Source: Simplicispira sp. 125 (lineage in GTDB: Bacteria; Pseudomonadota; Gammaproteobacteria; Burkholderiales; Burkholderiaceae_C). Taken from it: a stretch of DNA of 64,000 bases. Made by a program: the position numbers and the translations under genes. Of the stretch, positions 1 through 8,802 are shown one piece after another; the first letter of the stretch is position 1, and each line of letters begins with the position of its first letter. The DNA lies in assembly GCF_003096555.1 (NCBI RefSeq), contig NZ_QEKM01000001.1, forward strand, positions 2,852,001 through 2,916,000, given 5' to 3'. The notes under the pieces were generated by a model. That model did no database searches, was not told where the DNA came from, and was given only the letters and a program-made list of their open reading frames with translations.

Positions 1-2
1 AG

Positions 3-1460
3 GAGGCCCATGAATCGAAAGATGATATTCGTACAGTTAGCGACCGATGCGCTGCAATCCTAAAAAACGAAGTGTGGATCGATGCGACTGGTCAAGTCAT
101 TGAAAAGTTGCCGTTTCCCCTGAAGCTAAGCCAGAGGGGGAGCCATAGCAAGAAGACTTCAAACGACGAGACCGCAATTAGTCGCGGCGAAATAGACGCC
201 GACGTTTCGGGCCCTGAACATAGCACTCGAACGGAAGCATGGCCTCCACGCCGCGCGGCTCAATTATTCGGCTTGGCTAAGGTCTTACAAGGAGCACATC
301 TGTTCGTTGCCGGCTTGTCGACTGGGAGCCGCAACGGTGAAATTCTGACAATAGAGCGAGGCGCTATCCGCAACGCGCCCGATGGCACTGCATTCGTGAA
401 TGGACGCACATATAAACTTGTGCGCCGCCACAACGGCGAATGGCGCGACTGGCCCATACCGGATCTTGCAGTGCGTGCATTCGTACAGCAAGCGAAGCTA
501 ATAGCTCTTATGGAACGGTTGTCTCCGATCAATCCCGCCAAACCGATGTGGAGCCCTGCTGAGACAACCTACCGAAGTAATCTGTGGTTTGGATCCGGAA
601 ACCGCGGCAGGCCAGCGACATCAACGATTTTGGCTGAGTTGTTAAGACATTACTCGCGGTCGTTGGGACTAGAACAGCAACCTGGTGGACAGGCAATTCG
701 ACTACATCGGTTGAGAAAAACTCTGGCCAGACTTGTGGCCCTCGCCATCGTCCAAGCCCCTAAGCTGCTTCAGGATGTTTTTGGGCATAAGAATATTGAG
801 ATGACCCTCTACTACATCCTGACAGATAAGGCACTTTCCGCAGAGATTGACGAGATCGTCCGCGAACTGCGCATCATCCGCTGTTCGGACGACTTGACGA
901 AATTTGTCACTGAAGGCGAGACCCAGTCATCCCTAGGAGATTTGATCTCGTTTGAGGGCCCCAATCCACCCACCGCCCACCGACTCCATAGCGATGGTTT
1001 TGGAGGACCTGCGGCTGCCAGTATTCGTCGTGCTGTAGCGGAACAAAGGCAAACGGCTCACCGACGCTCTGAAGATTGGGGAGCGGAGAGCATTCGCGAC
1101 TTGGCAGAAATTCTGACACTAGGCGGAACAACCTGGAACCTGGTCCGCCCCGGCGTTATGTGCACGAAGTCCTTGAACCAGTTTGGTCCTTGCAATAGAA
1201 AGCGGGGACATCCCGATCCATCGAGCTGCCAAACCTCGTGTGATCACCGCCTCGAGCAGGCCTGGCTGCGTGAGGAGGTAGATGATTGCATTTCGCAGGC
1301 CTTAGAGCATTGGGAATTCGAGATCGCAAGTCAGCAAGAATTAGTCGCTGAGTTCTGGGCTGGACAAGTTCGCATGCATCTCGGTCGCTTTCCAGACCTG
1401 GAGAAGAAGTGGCGACTAGATCCACGGGTTGAACTGTTGGTCGGCTCTGCAGGGCAGTGA
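3..1460 (+). CDS. Tyrosine recombinase/integrase, 5'-partial
   Basis: Site-specific recombinase of the tyrosine (phage integrase) family, which would cut and rejoin DNA to move a mobile element. The C-terminal catalytic part is visible: GSRNGEIL carries the first active-site Arg, HRLRKT gives the His-x-x-Arg box, GHKNIEMTLYY holds the second His and the tyrosine nucleophile. A Cys-rich tail follows (CTKSLNQFGPC, then CQTSCDH), perhaps zinc-binding. A GTG at 72 could start a 462-residue protein, but the frame is open without a stop back to base 3, so the true start is probably left of the window. The gene ends 4 bases before the ATG of the next small gene, which suggests an operon like the recombinase trios of Tn554-type elements. 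The domain call is secure; the element family is inferred. Confidence 0.75.
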   Translation, partial: EAHESKDDIRTVSDRCAAILKNEVWIDATGQVIEKLPFPLKLSQRGSHSKKTSNDETAISRGEIDADVSGPEHSTRTEAWPPRRAAQLFGLAKVLQGAHLFVAGLSTGSRNGEILTIERGAIRNAPDGTAFVNGRTYKLVRRHNGEWRDWPIPDLAVRAFVQQAKLIALMERLSPINPAKPMWSPAETTYRSNLWFGSGNRGRPATSTILAELLRHYSRSLGLEQQPGGQAIRLHRLRKTLARLVALAIVQAPKLLQDVFGHKNIEMTLYYILTDKALSAEIDEIVRELRIIRCSDDLTKFVTEGETQSSLGDLISFEGPNPPTAHRLHSDGFGGPAAASIRRAVAEQRQTAHRRSEDWGAESIRDLAEILTLGGTTWNLVRPGVMCTKSLNQFGPCNRKRGHPDPSSCQTSCDHRLEQAWLREEVDDCISQALEHWEFEIASQQELVAEFWAGQVRMHLGRFPDLEKKWRLDPRVELLVGSAGQ

Positions 1461-1464
1461 GAAC

Positions 1465-2007
1465 ATGAATAGTAAAGCGCCTTCAAAGTTCTCGGACGCC
1501 GCTAGGCAGCAAATCCGTGCCAGTGCAGTTGCGCGTGGAGAGCAACGTTATGACGAGGTTGTGAAGAAAGTCACTAACGCCATAAGAACAATCGAACAAG
1601 AAATCCAAGCGCACAACGGTCTCTATCCTGCAAATGGTGGCGCTTTGACCCTCAGTGAACTCGTGCGTCGCTCAGGCGTCGGGCCGAAAACGCTTTTTGG
1701 TGCCAACTATAAACACAGCTTCAAGAAGAACATTGTTGATCCCTGGTTGTTGAGTGCAAAAGGTGGAGATGCGGGATCTCGGCCCGATGCAAAGAGAAGT
1801 GCAGCTGATCGTGTCTCCCAGTGGCGCGAGCTTTATAACGATCTGCTCACAACCTATCGCCTCGGTGAACTAGACTGGCATGACGCACGCCGTTTGCTCG
1901 CAGAAGCCGAGGAGAAGGTCCAGCAACTGATCAAAGACAATAAGGAGCTACGCCGAGAACTGAATAAGCTCAGCAAGGGAAATGTCGCGGTGCTGCCGAG
2001 TAGATGA
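1465..2007 (+). CDS. Small helical accessory protein of the recombinase operon
   Basis: Protein of 180 residues with no enzymatic motif recognised. Residues about 55-75 (LTLSELVRRSGVGPKTLFGA) look like a helix-turn-helix, and the last third (EAEEKVQQLIKDNKELRREL) is a heptad coiled coil. In Tn554-like transposons and in recombinase-trio elements the last gene is a small, DNA-binding or coiled-coil accessory protein (TnpC-like, GmtX-like). Position and architecture fit that role, but this is inference. An in-frame ATG at 1429 lies inside the recombinase gene; the ATG at 1465, just after its stop, is preferred. Confidence 0.6.
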   Translation: MNSKAPSKFSDAARQQIRASAVARGEQRYDEVVKKVTNAIRTIEQEIQAHNGLYPANGGALTLSELVRRSGVGPKTLFGANYKHSFKKNIVDPWLLSAKGGDAGSRPDAKRSAADRVSQWRELYNDLLTTYRLGELDWHDARRLLAEAEEKVQQLIKDNKELRRELNKLSKGNVAVLPSR

Positions 2008-2114
2008 AACCGTCAAAAACCATACGTTATCGTCGGTCCATCTCCCTAAAAAGACCAACAAATATCCCCCAGCGCTGCAAATTTCGGAGTGAAAACGGGA
2101 ATGACTCAGGAGCC

Positions 2115-2135
2115 TTGAGTGCAGGGAGCACTCAA
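2115..2135. repeat. 8-bp inverted repeat (hairpin)
   Basis: TTGAGTGC, 5-base loop, GCACTCAA: a perfect 8-bp stem in the 315-bp gene-free stretch 2008-2322 between the recombinase operon and the IS1071-like element. It could be a terminator without a T-run, or a recombinase recognition site. Apart from this hairpin and the IS3 scrap at 2282-2322 nothing else is recognised in that stretch. Confidence 0.4.
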
Positions 2136-2281
2136 CCCACTTCGCAGCGCCACTTGTGAACGACGTTAGCTTGATACCGTGCGACAGGGCAAGTCGGCAT
2201 CAAGCCCCCATCGCTTGGCGCACTCAAGGCCGAGTGTTTCCCACTTGCGGCACCCATCACTGTCGATCTGCTCGAAGCGGG

Positions 2282-2322
2282 CGGGCAGATTACGTCAATT
2301 ACTACAACCACGAGCGCATCAA
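2282..2322 (+). pseudogene. IS3-family transposase fragment cut by IS1071
   Basis: The frame reads ADYVNYYNHERIK and is then cut by the terminal repeat at 2323. NYYNxERIK followed by LxGLSPVxYR is the typical C-terminal end of IS3-family OrfB (DDE) transposases. Only about 13 residues remain and nothing upstream in this frame looks like transposase, so this is a scrap left after deletions. It marks the pre-existing target at the left end of the first IS1071-like copy. Confidence 0.5.
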
Positions 2323-2425
2323 GGGGTCCCCTCGTTTTCAGTGCAATAACTGGCGGTACGCAAACCCAGCACTGGCGCGGGGGTGGTGTTGGTAGATCGT
2401 TGATTCTGTTGGCTTTCCTGTTCAC
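2323..2425. repeat. IS1071 left terminal inverted repeat, copy 1
   Basis: 103 bases identical to the reverse complement of 5424-5526; identity stops just after the CCTGTTCAC segment. Typical Tn3-family repeats are about 38 bp, so this length is distinctive for IS1071 (known for roughly 110-bp repeats). Confidence 0.9.
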
Positions 2426-2467
2426 TTCTCAAACGGGTATCGTGGCCTCCCACTAATGGGGTTCACG

Positions 2468-5383
2468 ATGCAGGACTGGCAAACGACGTTTTTGGGGATG
2501 CGTGAGCTGCCCCGCGATATCAGTGACTTCGAGATGAAGGCGTTTTTCACCTTCGATGGTGCAGAGCGCGAGGCAATCAATGCGCGCCGGGGTGACGCCC
2601 ACAAGCTCGGTCTGGCGCTGCATATCGGGTTTTTGCGCATGAGTGGCCGCCTGCTGTATGCCTTTCGGGTGGTTCCCGTCGCCCTGTGGCGCCACTTGAG
2701 CGAGGAACTTGGCATTGCCACCCCTGATGTGGCTTCGCTGCGCACGCTGTACGGGCGGGAGAAGACACTGTTCGATCACCAGCAAGTAGCGTGCACGGCC
2801 CTTGGTTTTCGGTGGATGAGCGAGCACCAACGCCGCTCCCTGGTGCGTGAACTGCGGGACGAAGTGGCCCGTTGCGCCGACCGCGATCAACTGCTCGGGA
2901 GGGCCCGCCAATGGCTGTACAAGAATAAGCTGGTGATCGTGCACGAGCGGGCCATCCGGACTTTGATTGCGAGCGCACTCACCCAGCTCGAAGCGGAGAC
3001 AGGTGCTGCAATCGCCGCCAGCGTCGATCCGGCAACCCTTGATCGGTGGCGAACCTCGGTTGCAGAGCTGCGCCCAGATGGACAAACCCAACAAAGCTGG
3101 CTGTGGTCGGCGCCGGCCAAGCACTCAACCCGCCAAATCAGCGAGGTACTTGAACGCATCGATCTGCTGTACGAGCTGGACGTTCATAAACACCTGACCG
3201 ACATCCCCGATCTCATCTTGCGCCGTTACGCGCGCCGACTAGTCTCTCGGCCGCCGTCTGCCGGCGCCAAGATCAAGGAACCCGCGCGCACCGTGGAGGT
3301 CGCCTGCTTTCTGCGGTATTGCCTGTTCACCACCACGGACCAGTTGATTTTGATGGTGCAGCGCCGGATTGCCGATCTGTGGCGCCAGACCGCTGCCGAG
3401 GTCCCCGCCACCGTCAACTGGGCGGCGATGTACAAAACGCTACTGGCCGAACTCGTGGCCTTGAGCGCCCAGGGCGCTGTGCCGGACGCCGAGCTGCGCG
3501 CACGGCTTGAAGCCTTGGTCATCGAAACCCAGAAACGCAAGCCACCCAGTCGGGCCTCCCTTGTGCGCGAAGGATTGATTGATGTCATTCGCCCCGTACG
3601 CTCACTGCTTGTGGCAATTGCAAAGCTTCCATGGCAAGCCACCGGAGAGCATCCCACCATCGACGCCCTGACGAAATTGAGCGCCTATTACGCCAGTAAC
3701 ATCAGAAAGTTGCCGGATGGCGTTGTCGCGCCAGGCCTGGGGAAGGTCTGGCAAGCCGCCATATCCAGCCCAGACCGGGAACGGGCGTTTCGGGCATTGG
3801 AGGTTGCCACCTTGTTTGCCCTGCGCCGCGCGGTGCGCAATGGATCGGTCTGGATCGAGCACAGCTTGAGTTTTAGGGGCCGTGCACGCCTGTTCTTCAC
3901 GGACGAACGTTGGAAGGACGAGTCCAAGAAGCACTATGCCCGTCTGTCGCTGCCCGGCAAGGCGGCCACCTTTCTGAAGCCATTGTTGGCCAAGGTAACT
4001 GCAGGTGTCGATGCTGTGGCTGCGGCGGCACGCAGTGGCGTACTGCGCGTCGACGATGAACTCCACCTCTCAGTTTTACCCGCCGAAGACGAAGACCCCG
4101 AAGTCACCAAGCTACGGGCGGCTTTGGATCACCGCATCGGCGAAGTGCAATTGCCTGAAGTGATTCTGGCCGTTGACGCCCAGGTGCGCTTCAGCTGGAT
4201 CATGCTCGGCCGTGAACCACGGTCAACAGCGGAACTGCTGATGGTCTATGCCGGCATCATGGCCCACGGCACCAGTCTGACAGCCATCGAATGCGCGCGC
4301 ATGATTCCGCAGTTGTCTGCCACCAGCATCCGCCAGGCCATGCGCTGGGCACGGGACGAACGCCGTCTGAGTCAGGCTTGCCAGGCGGTGCTGGAGTTTA
4401 TGCAACGCCACCCGATCGCCACCACTTGGGGCCGTTCAGACCTGGCGTCTTCTGACATGATGAGCATGGAGACAACCAAGCGGGTATGGCAGGCCCGGCT
4501 TGATCCCCGGCGCAACACGCCCTCCATTGGCATCTACTCCCATGTACGCGACCGCTGGGGAATCTTTCACGCACAGCCCTTCGTGCTCAATGAGCGCCAA
4601 GCTGGCGTGGCCATTGAAGGCGTCATACGTCAGGAACGCCTTGAAACCAGCCAACTGGCGGTGGACACCCACGGCTACACCGATTTTGCGATGGCACTGG
4701 CCCGGTTGTTGGGCTTTGATCTTTGCCCGCGGTTGAAGGAATTGAAACAACGCCACCTGTTCGTGCCTCGCGGCGCCAAGGTGCCAGCCGAAATAGCTGC
4801 GGTGTGCGAGGCCAATGTTGACGTTGCCCTGATCGAAAAGCATTGGGACAGCCTGGTGCATCTGGCGGCTTCGGTCATGAGTGGTCACGCCAGTGCGGTG
4901 GCAGCACTGGCGCGGTTTGGCTCTGCTGCCCAGGGTGACCCCATCTATGACGCTGGCGTGCAATTGGGACGTTTGCTGCGAACCGCGTTCCTTGCCGACT
5001 ACTTTGTTAAGGACGCTTTCAGGAATGAATTGCGCCGGGTGCTCAACCGGGGGGAGGCGGTCAACGCCCTCAAGCGCGCCATTTACACCGGCCGGATCAG
5101 CCCGGCACAGGCCAAACGTGTGGACGAAATGCAGGCTGTGGCCGACGCGTTGAGTCTGCTGGCCAACATCGTCATGGCGTGGAACACGTCACAAATGCAG
5201 GCTGTTCTGGATCGCTGGTCGAACCGCCGCCAGGCCATTCCGCCGGAACTGATCGGAAAAATTGCTCCCACCAGGCTGGAAAGCATCAACCTGCGAGGCG
5301 TGATCCGCTTTCCTGTTGACCGTTATGCCGACCAAATCCTGCCCTCGCGGCAGGGAGCACCGATAACTGGCACCAACGGATGA
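2468..5383 (+). CDS. tnpA: Tn3-family transposase TnpA of IS1071, copy 1
   Basis: Large DDE transposase that recognises the long terminal repeats and performs replicative transposition. From the ATG at 2468 it is 971 residues, the length I recall for IS1071 TnpA; an in-frame ATG four codons earlier (2456) has no better ribosome site. The N-terminal part holds the DNA-binding region (MQDWQTTFLGMRELPRDISD) and the C-terminal half the catalytic domain of the Tn3 family. The protein is residue-for-residue identical to the copy at 28295-31210. It is the only gene in the element; no tnpR or res site is seen, so cointegrates would have to be resolved by host recombination. Confidence 0.92.
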   Translation: MQDWQTTFLGMRELPRDISDFEMKAFFTFDGAEREAINARRGDAHKLGLALHIGFLRMSGRLLYAFRVVPVALWRHLSEELGIATPDVASLRTLYGREKTLFDHQQVACTALGFRWMSEHQRRSLVRELRDEVARCADRDQLLGRARQWLYKNKLVIVHERAIRTLIASALTQLEAETGAAIAASVDPATLDRWRTSVAELRPDGQTQQSWLWSAPAKHSTRQISEVLERIDLLYELDVHKHLTDIPDLILRRYARRLVSRPPSAGAKIKEPARTVEVACFLRYCLFTTTDQLILMVQRRIADLWRQTAAEVPATVNWAAMYKTLLAELVALSAQGAVPDAELRARLEALVIETQKRKPPSRASLVREGLIDVIRPVRSLLVAIAKLPWQATGEHPTIDALTKLSAYYASNIRKLPDGVVAPGLGKVWQAAISSPDRERAFRALEVATLFALRRAVRNGSVWIEHSLSFRGRARLFFTDERWKDESKKHYARLSLPGKAATFLKPLLAKVTAGVDAVAAAARSGVLRVDDELHLSVLPAEDEDPEVTKLRAALDHRIGEVQLPEVILAVDAQVRFSWIMLGREPRSTAELLMVYAGIMAHGTSLTAIECARMIPQLSATSIRQAMRWARDERRLSQACQAVLEFMQRHPIATTWGRSDLASSDMMSMETTKRVWQARLDPRRNTPSIGIYSHVRDRWGIFHAQPFVLNERQAGVAIEGVIRQERLETSQLAVDTHGYTDFAMALARLLGFDLCPRLKELKQRHLFVPRGAKVPAEIAAVCEANVDVALIEKHWDSLVHLAASVMSGHASAVAALARFGSAAQGDPIYDAGVQLGRLLRTAFLADYFVKDAFRNELRRVLNRGEAVNALKRAIYTGRISPAQAKRVDEMQAVADALSLLANIVMAWNTSQMQAVLDRWSNRRQAIPPELIGKIAPTRLESINLRGVIRFPVDRYADQILPSRQGAPITGTNG

Positions 5384-5423
5384 AACCGATCACGGTTTGA
5401 CGCCACGAATCCCGGATTTGAAG

Positions 5424-5526
5424 GTGAACAGGAAAGCCAACAGAATCAACGATCTACCAACACCACCCCCGCGCCAGTGCTGGGTTTGCGTACCGCCAGT
5501 TATTGCACTGAAAACGAGGGGACCCC
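5424..5526. repeat. IS1071 right terminal inverted repeat, copy 1
   Basis: Perfect 103-bp reverse complement of 2323-2425, ending ...GAGGGGACCCC. The base after it belongs to the truncated chrB gene. Confidence 0.9.
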
Positions 5527-5892
5527 TATGTGCCCGCAGCGTCCGTGCTTCAGGTGGCACAGGACACGGGAGCTATCCCCTACGACGTGCCCGGCGTCGA
5601 ATTGACCCACGACGGCGATCTGCGCAGCTTTGACGCCTTTCTCAGGAAGTACGAACTCACCGATCCCGCCTTGCAGCAACTGGCCTTGATCGTGCGGGGC
5701 GCCGACACCTCCAGACTGGACCTGGCGCCGCAATCGGCGGGCCTTTATGCGCTGTCGCTCGGTTTGTCCAAGACCTTCAGCGATGACCATGAGATGCTCG
5801 GGCATGGCATGGTGATGTACGACGCGCTCTATGCGTGGTGCCAATCCTGCCAGGCAGAAACCCATAACTGGCCTCCGAGCTTGGCAGCATGA
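5527..5892 (+). pseudogene. chrB: Chromate resistance protein ChrB, C-terminal fragment
   Basis: About 120 codons matching the C-terminal chromate-resistance domain of ChrB, the chromate-sensing regulator/auxiliary protein of chr operons. Recognisable stretches are YDVPGVELTHDGD, FDAFLRKYELTDPAL, LIVRGADTSRLDLAPQ and MVMYDALYAWC. The N-terminal half is gone because the IS1071-like element ends at 5526. A GTG at 5530 could restart translation, but a functional product is unlikely. No chrA transporter is in the window, so the chromate locus is a relic of the DNA the IS landed in. Confidence 0.8.
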
Positions 5893-5934
5893 CATCAGAG
5901 TGCCTTGGCGGCTTTTTCGATTCCGCTGAGTGAG

Positions 5935-6990
5935 TCAATGCCTGTGCTGATGGTGGACATCAGGCGCATGAGGATGGGCATGGGTAACCGGCTCGTGGAA
6001 ATGCACGTGGCTGTGGCTCCCTGTGGGTATCACGTCATGCGAGTGCGAATGGTGTCCGTCGTCATGGCGGTGGGCGTGCTCATGCTCCATCGGCTCATGC
6101 GTATGTTCATGCCCGTGGCTCTCGGCCAAATGCAGCAGCACACCCGCGAGCATCAGAAGCCCACCGAGCAGCATCAGCCATCCCGCAGGCCGTTCGCCGA
6201 AGCCGAACGCTACAGCCGCACCAATGAAAGGAGCAAAGGCGAACACGGAGCCAGTCCGCGCTGCACCAAAAGCCCGCTGAGCCAGAAGGTAGAACCTAAG
6301 ACTCAGGCCATACCCCGTGGTACCCACAGCAAAAAGCCCAAGAGCTGCCGTCAGGGAGGGAAAAGGCTCTCCCGACACCATGGCAAGACATGCTGTCGCA
6401 GCGGCTCCCAGTGACGCCTTGGCCATCACGATCTGGCTGGGATCGCGTTCGGCCAGTCCTCGGGACAAGGTGTTGTCCACGCCCCAGGCTACCGTCGCCA
6501 GCAGCACGGCAAGCAGGCCTAGAATCTGCGTGCTGCCCTGCAGGCCCTGGTCCATAACCAAAGCCATGCCCCCAGCCAGCAAAAGAAGCATGGCAGCCCA
6601 CACACGGCGGTCCATGGTCTCGCTATACAACCACCACGCCAGCGTGGCGGTGAACAGTGCTTCTAGCGTGAGCATGAGCGACGCGCTGGCGCCGCTCGTG
6701 TGTTGCAGGCCCCAGGACAGGGCGACAGGCCCAAGGGCGGCGCCAAACCCCGCCATGGCGATGAGGCGCCAGGCATCGGATCTCTGCAACCTGGCCTCGT
6801 GGGCGGCGGTCCGCAGGGACAAGGCGCCAACGACAGCCGCCCCTGCATACAGCAGCGTGGCCGTCGTGAACGCTCCCAGCCCTGCACCCAGCCTCTGGAC
6901 CATGGGGGTGCTGATGCCGAACAAGGCTGCGGCCAGCAAGGCCAGCAGGCCGCCTCGCAAAGCTGGCAGGGACAGAGATTCGCGCGCCAT
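5935..6990 (-). CDS. DMT-superfamily (EamA) transporter with His-rich tail
   Basis: Inner-membrane drug/metabolite-superfamily transporter of 351 residues with about ten hydrophobic helices in two EamA halves (starting ALRGGLLALLAAALFGISTP). After the last helix come about 60 residues crowded with histidine (HGHEHTHEPMEHEHAHRH, then more), a typical divalent-metal-binding tail that suggests metal export or buffering. The substrate cannot be read from the sequence. The ATG at 6990 is chosen because it begins directly before the first membrane helix; the longer open frame upstream is arginine/cysteine-rich noise. It faces away from the MerR-like gene at 7306 and ends convergently with the chrB fragment. 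Confidence 0.8.
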   Translation of the reverse strand: MARESLSLPALRGGLLALLAAALFGISTPMVQRLGAGLGAFTTATLLYAGAAVVGALSLRTAAHEARLQRSDAWRLIAMAGFGAALGPVALSWGLQHTSGASASLMLTLEALFTATLAWWLYSETMDRRVWAAMLLLLAGGMALVMDQGLQGSTQILGLLAVLLATVAWGVDNTLSRGLAERDPSQIVMAKASLGAAATACLAMVSGEPFPSLTAALGLFAVGTTGYGLSLRFYLLAQRAFGAARTGSVFAFAPFIGAAVAFGFGERPAGWLMLLGGLLMLAGVLLHLAESHGHEHTHEPMEHEHAHRHDDGHHSHSHDVIPTGSHSHVHFHEPVTHAHPHAPDVHHQHRH

Positions 6991-7305
6991 GGGTGCCTTA
7001 TTTGACGGTGAACTGCACCGTGACGTTCTTCTTTCTATTGGTGGGCAGCACCGCGACAGCCTTCGTCCGGGGTGACTGCGAGCAGTCGGCGCATGATATG
7101 GGCAGCAGGCAATTGAGAACTGGTCGCAATGATAGCCGTAGTCTGCGGCGTACCCCAAGAAACCCACATCTGAGGGTTGGTGTATCTGGGCCGTGCAGCT
7201 ACGGCGAGATTGTTGCCGCACACTCTTTTGCATGCGGCTTCCTTCCCGCGGATTCATGCAACCGGCAATGGTCACGGCCGTTCATGATCAACAGTCAAGC
7301 TGCTC
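6991..7305. other. Gene-free 315-bp stretch
   Basis: Spacer between the DMT transporter (minus strand) and the truncated MerR-like gene (plus strand). No convincing protein, repeat or clear promoter was recognised. Its 3' end should hold the missing start of the MerR gene: a second frame from the ATG at 7284 reads MINSQAAHV just where helix-turn-helix residues are expected, pointing to an indel or deletion there. Confidence 0.45.
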
Positions 7306-7704
7306 ATGTCTGCCCTTCGGTACTACGAAGAGGTGGGATTGATACCACCAGCCCTGCGCCGCGAGAGCGGCCACCGTGTCTATCCAGAGTCGGTGCTGGA
7401 CGTGTTGATCCTCATCCGGCACTGCCGTGACCTGGGTTTCTCGATTGAAGAAACCCGTGAGCTGGTCGCGCTTTCCACCAACGGCGAGCGCGACTGTGTT
7501 GAGGTACGCGCCATTGCCCAGACGCACCTGACTGCTGTGCGGGCCAAGATGGCGGAGTTGCGCCGTCTGGATCGCACCCTGTCGAGCTATGTGCGCGCTT
7601 GCAGCGAAGGCTGTGCGGGTGGCCCTGCGCCCAACTGCAACATCCTCACCGACCTTCGCCAAAGCGTACCTGCTGCGACCGATTCTTCGGGATGCTGCTC
7701 GTGA
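7306..7704 (+). CDS. MerR-family regulator lacking its N-terminal HTH half
   Basis: The product begins MSALRYYEEVGLIPP. In intact MerR-family proteins about 18 residues forming the first helix-turn-helix precede SALRYYE. Here an in-frame stop lies seven codons upstream of the ATG, so these residues are absent. The rest is normal: the second half of the DNA-binding domain, a long dimerisation helix (VRAKMAELRRLDRTLSSYV) and a Cys-rich end (CSEGCAGGPAPNC and SGCC) that could bind metal. It overlaps the next gene by 4 bases (GTGA), the permease it presumably controlled. DNA binding is probably lost. Confidence 0.65.
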   Translation: MSALRYYEEVGLIPPALRRESGHRVYPESVLDVLILIRHCRDLGFSIEETRELVALSTNGERDCVEVRAIAQTHLTAVRAKMAELRRLDRTLSSYVRACSEGCAGGPAPNCNILTDLRQSVPAATDSSGCCS

Positions 7705-8651
7705 GCCGATTGACGCTGGAGCGCTATCAGGTATGGGCTTATCTGATCGCCATCGGGTTCGGTCTTGCGGTGGGCACGGCGTGGCCAAATATCGGCCCAG
7801 CCATGGAAACGCTGTTGTGGCCCACCTTGGCGGCGTTGCTGTTTGCAACGTTCCTCCAAGTACCACTGCTGCATGTGCTAGATGCCCTGCGCGACCGGCG
7901 CTTTGCAATGGCTGTGCTGCTGGGCAACTTCATTGTGCTTCCACTGCTGGCGTGGGTATTGGTCGGAGTGTTCGACTTCGATCCCGTGGTGCGCCTGGGC
8001 GTGCTGCTGGTTCTGCTGGTGCCGTGTACCGACTGGTTCATCACCTTCAGCCAACTGGGCAAAGGGGACGTGCCACGAGCCATTGCCATCACACCGCTGA
8101 ATCTGGTGTTGCAGTTGATCCTGCTGCCGCTCTATCTATGGCTGATGGCAGATGCGCAGAGCCCGGCCTCATGGGACTGGGCCACGCTGGCTCCCGCCGT
8201 GTTGATCGTGCTGGTTCCCTTGGCCGGGGCGGTGCTGGCTGAGCGCTGGATTGAAGCGCATCCAAAGGCCGAAGGGTCCAGAGACACGATGGCCTGGTGG
8301 CCGGTGCCGCTGCTCGCGCTGGTGGTGTTCTTGATCGCGGGCGCGCAGGTGGGCACCGTCGTGGAAACCATTGGTGAGCTGCAGAAGATGGTGCCAGTCT
8401 TCGTACTGTTCTTGGTGGCCGCCGCCTTGCTGGCCAAAGTTATTGCGCTTCAGTTGCGCCTGCCGATGGAGCAAGGGCGAACGCTTGCATTCAGCATGGG
8501 CACCCGTAATTCATTCGTGGTCCTGCCCTTGGCCTTGTTGCTCCCTACTGGCTGGGAGGTGGCTGCGGTGGTCATCGTCGTGCAGTCGCTGGTAGAGCTC
8601 TTTGGCATGGTGGCCTACGTTTGGGTGATTCACAGATACCTTTTTAGGTGA
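7701..8651 (+). CDS. Arsenite/bile-acid-symporter-family permease (ACR3-like)
   Basis: Inner-membrane protein of 316 residues with about ten membrane helices, of the bile-acid:sodium symporter/ACR3 superfamily. The conserved VPCTDWFITFSQLGKGD loop and the late GTRNSFVVLPLAL segment are characteristic; the Cys of the PCTDW motif corresponds to the thiol used by ACR3 arsenite exporters. Many metal islands annotate it simply as arsenic resistance protein. The GTG at 7701 gives the family-like start VSRLTLERYQVW and overlaps the MerR-like stop codon, implying translational coupling; an ATG at 7692 is the alternative. No arsR, arsC or arsH accompanies it, so arsenite as the substrate is inferred. 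Confidence 0.75.
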   Translation: MSRLTLERYQVWAYLIAIGFGLAVGTAWPNIGPAMETLLWPTLAALLFATFLQVPLLHVLDALRDRRFAMAVLLGNFIVLPLLAWVLVGVFDFDPVVRLGVLLVLLVPCTDWFITFSQLGKGDVPRAIAITPLNLVLQLILLPLYLWLMADAQSPASWDWATLAPAVLIVLVPLAGAVLAERWIEAHPKAEGSRDTMAWWPVPLLALVVFLIAGAQVGTVVETIGELQKMVPVFVLFLVAAALLAKVIALQLRLPMEQGRTLAFSMGTRNSFVVLPLALLLPTGWEVAAVVIVVQSLVELFGMVAYVWVIHRYLFR

Positions 8652-8802
8652 GCTGTCTCAGCTTCCAAACCGAAGCCTGCCGAGCGGCCGGTGTTGGACG
8701 CAATCCGGTAAGCCGCGCGGTCATCCCATATTTATTCGGAGCGCCGCACCACCTGAGCGACAAGGAAGGGACGGGGGCCGCCCCGACAGTGCGTGCGAAC
8801 CT

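Larger units (their letters stand above)
2323..5526 (+). mobile_element. IS1071-like element, copy 1 (Tn3 family)
   Basis: Element of 3204 bp starting GGGGTCCCC and ending with its complement, holding one gene, a Tn3-family transposase, and no resolvase. The terminal repeats are unusually long (103 bp perfect, 2323-2425 and 5424-5526). Size, long repeats and lack of a resolvase are the hallmarks of IS1071. Flanking pentamers are ATCAA (left) and TATGT (right), so there is no 5-bp target duplication. It interrupts an IS3-type fragment on the left and a chrB gene on the right. Confidence 0.93.

Noticed and set aside
2156..2395. Open frame of 79 residues crossing into IS1071
   Set aside because: Only the short DYVNYYNHERIK piece is transposase-like; the rest is noise and the IS end is not coding there.
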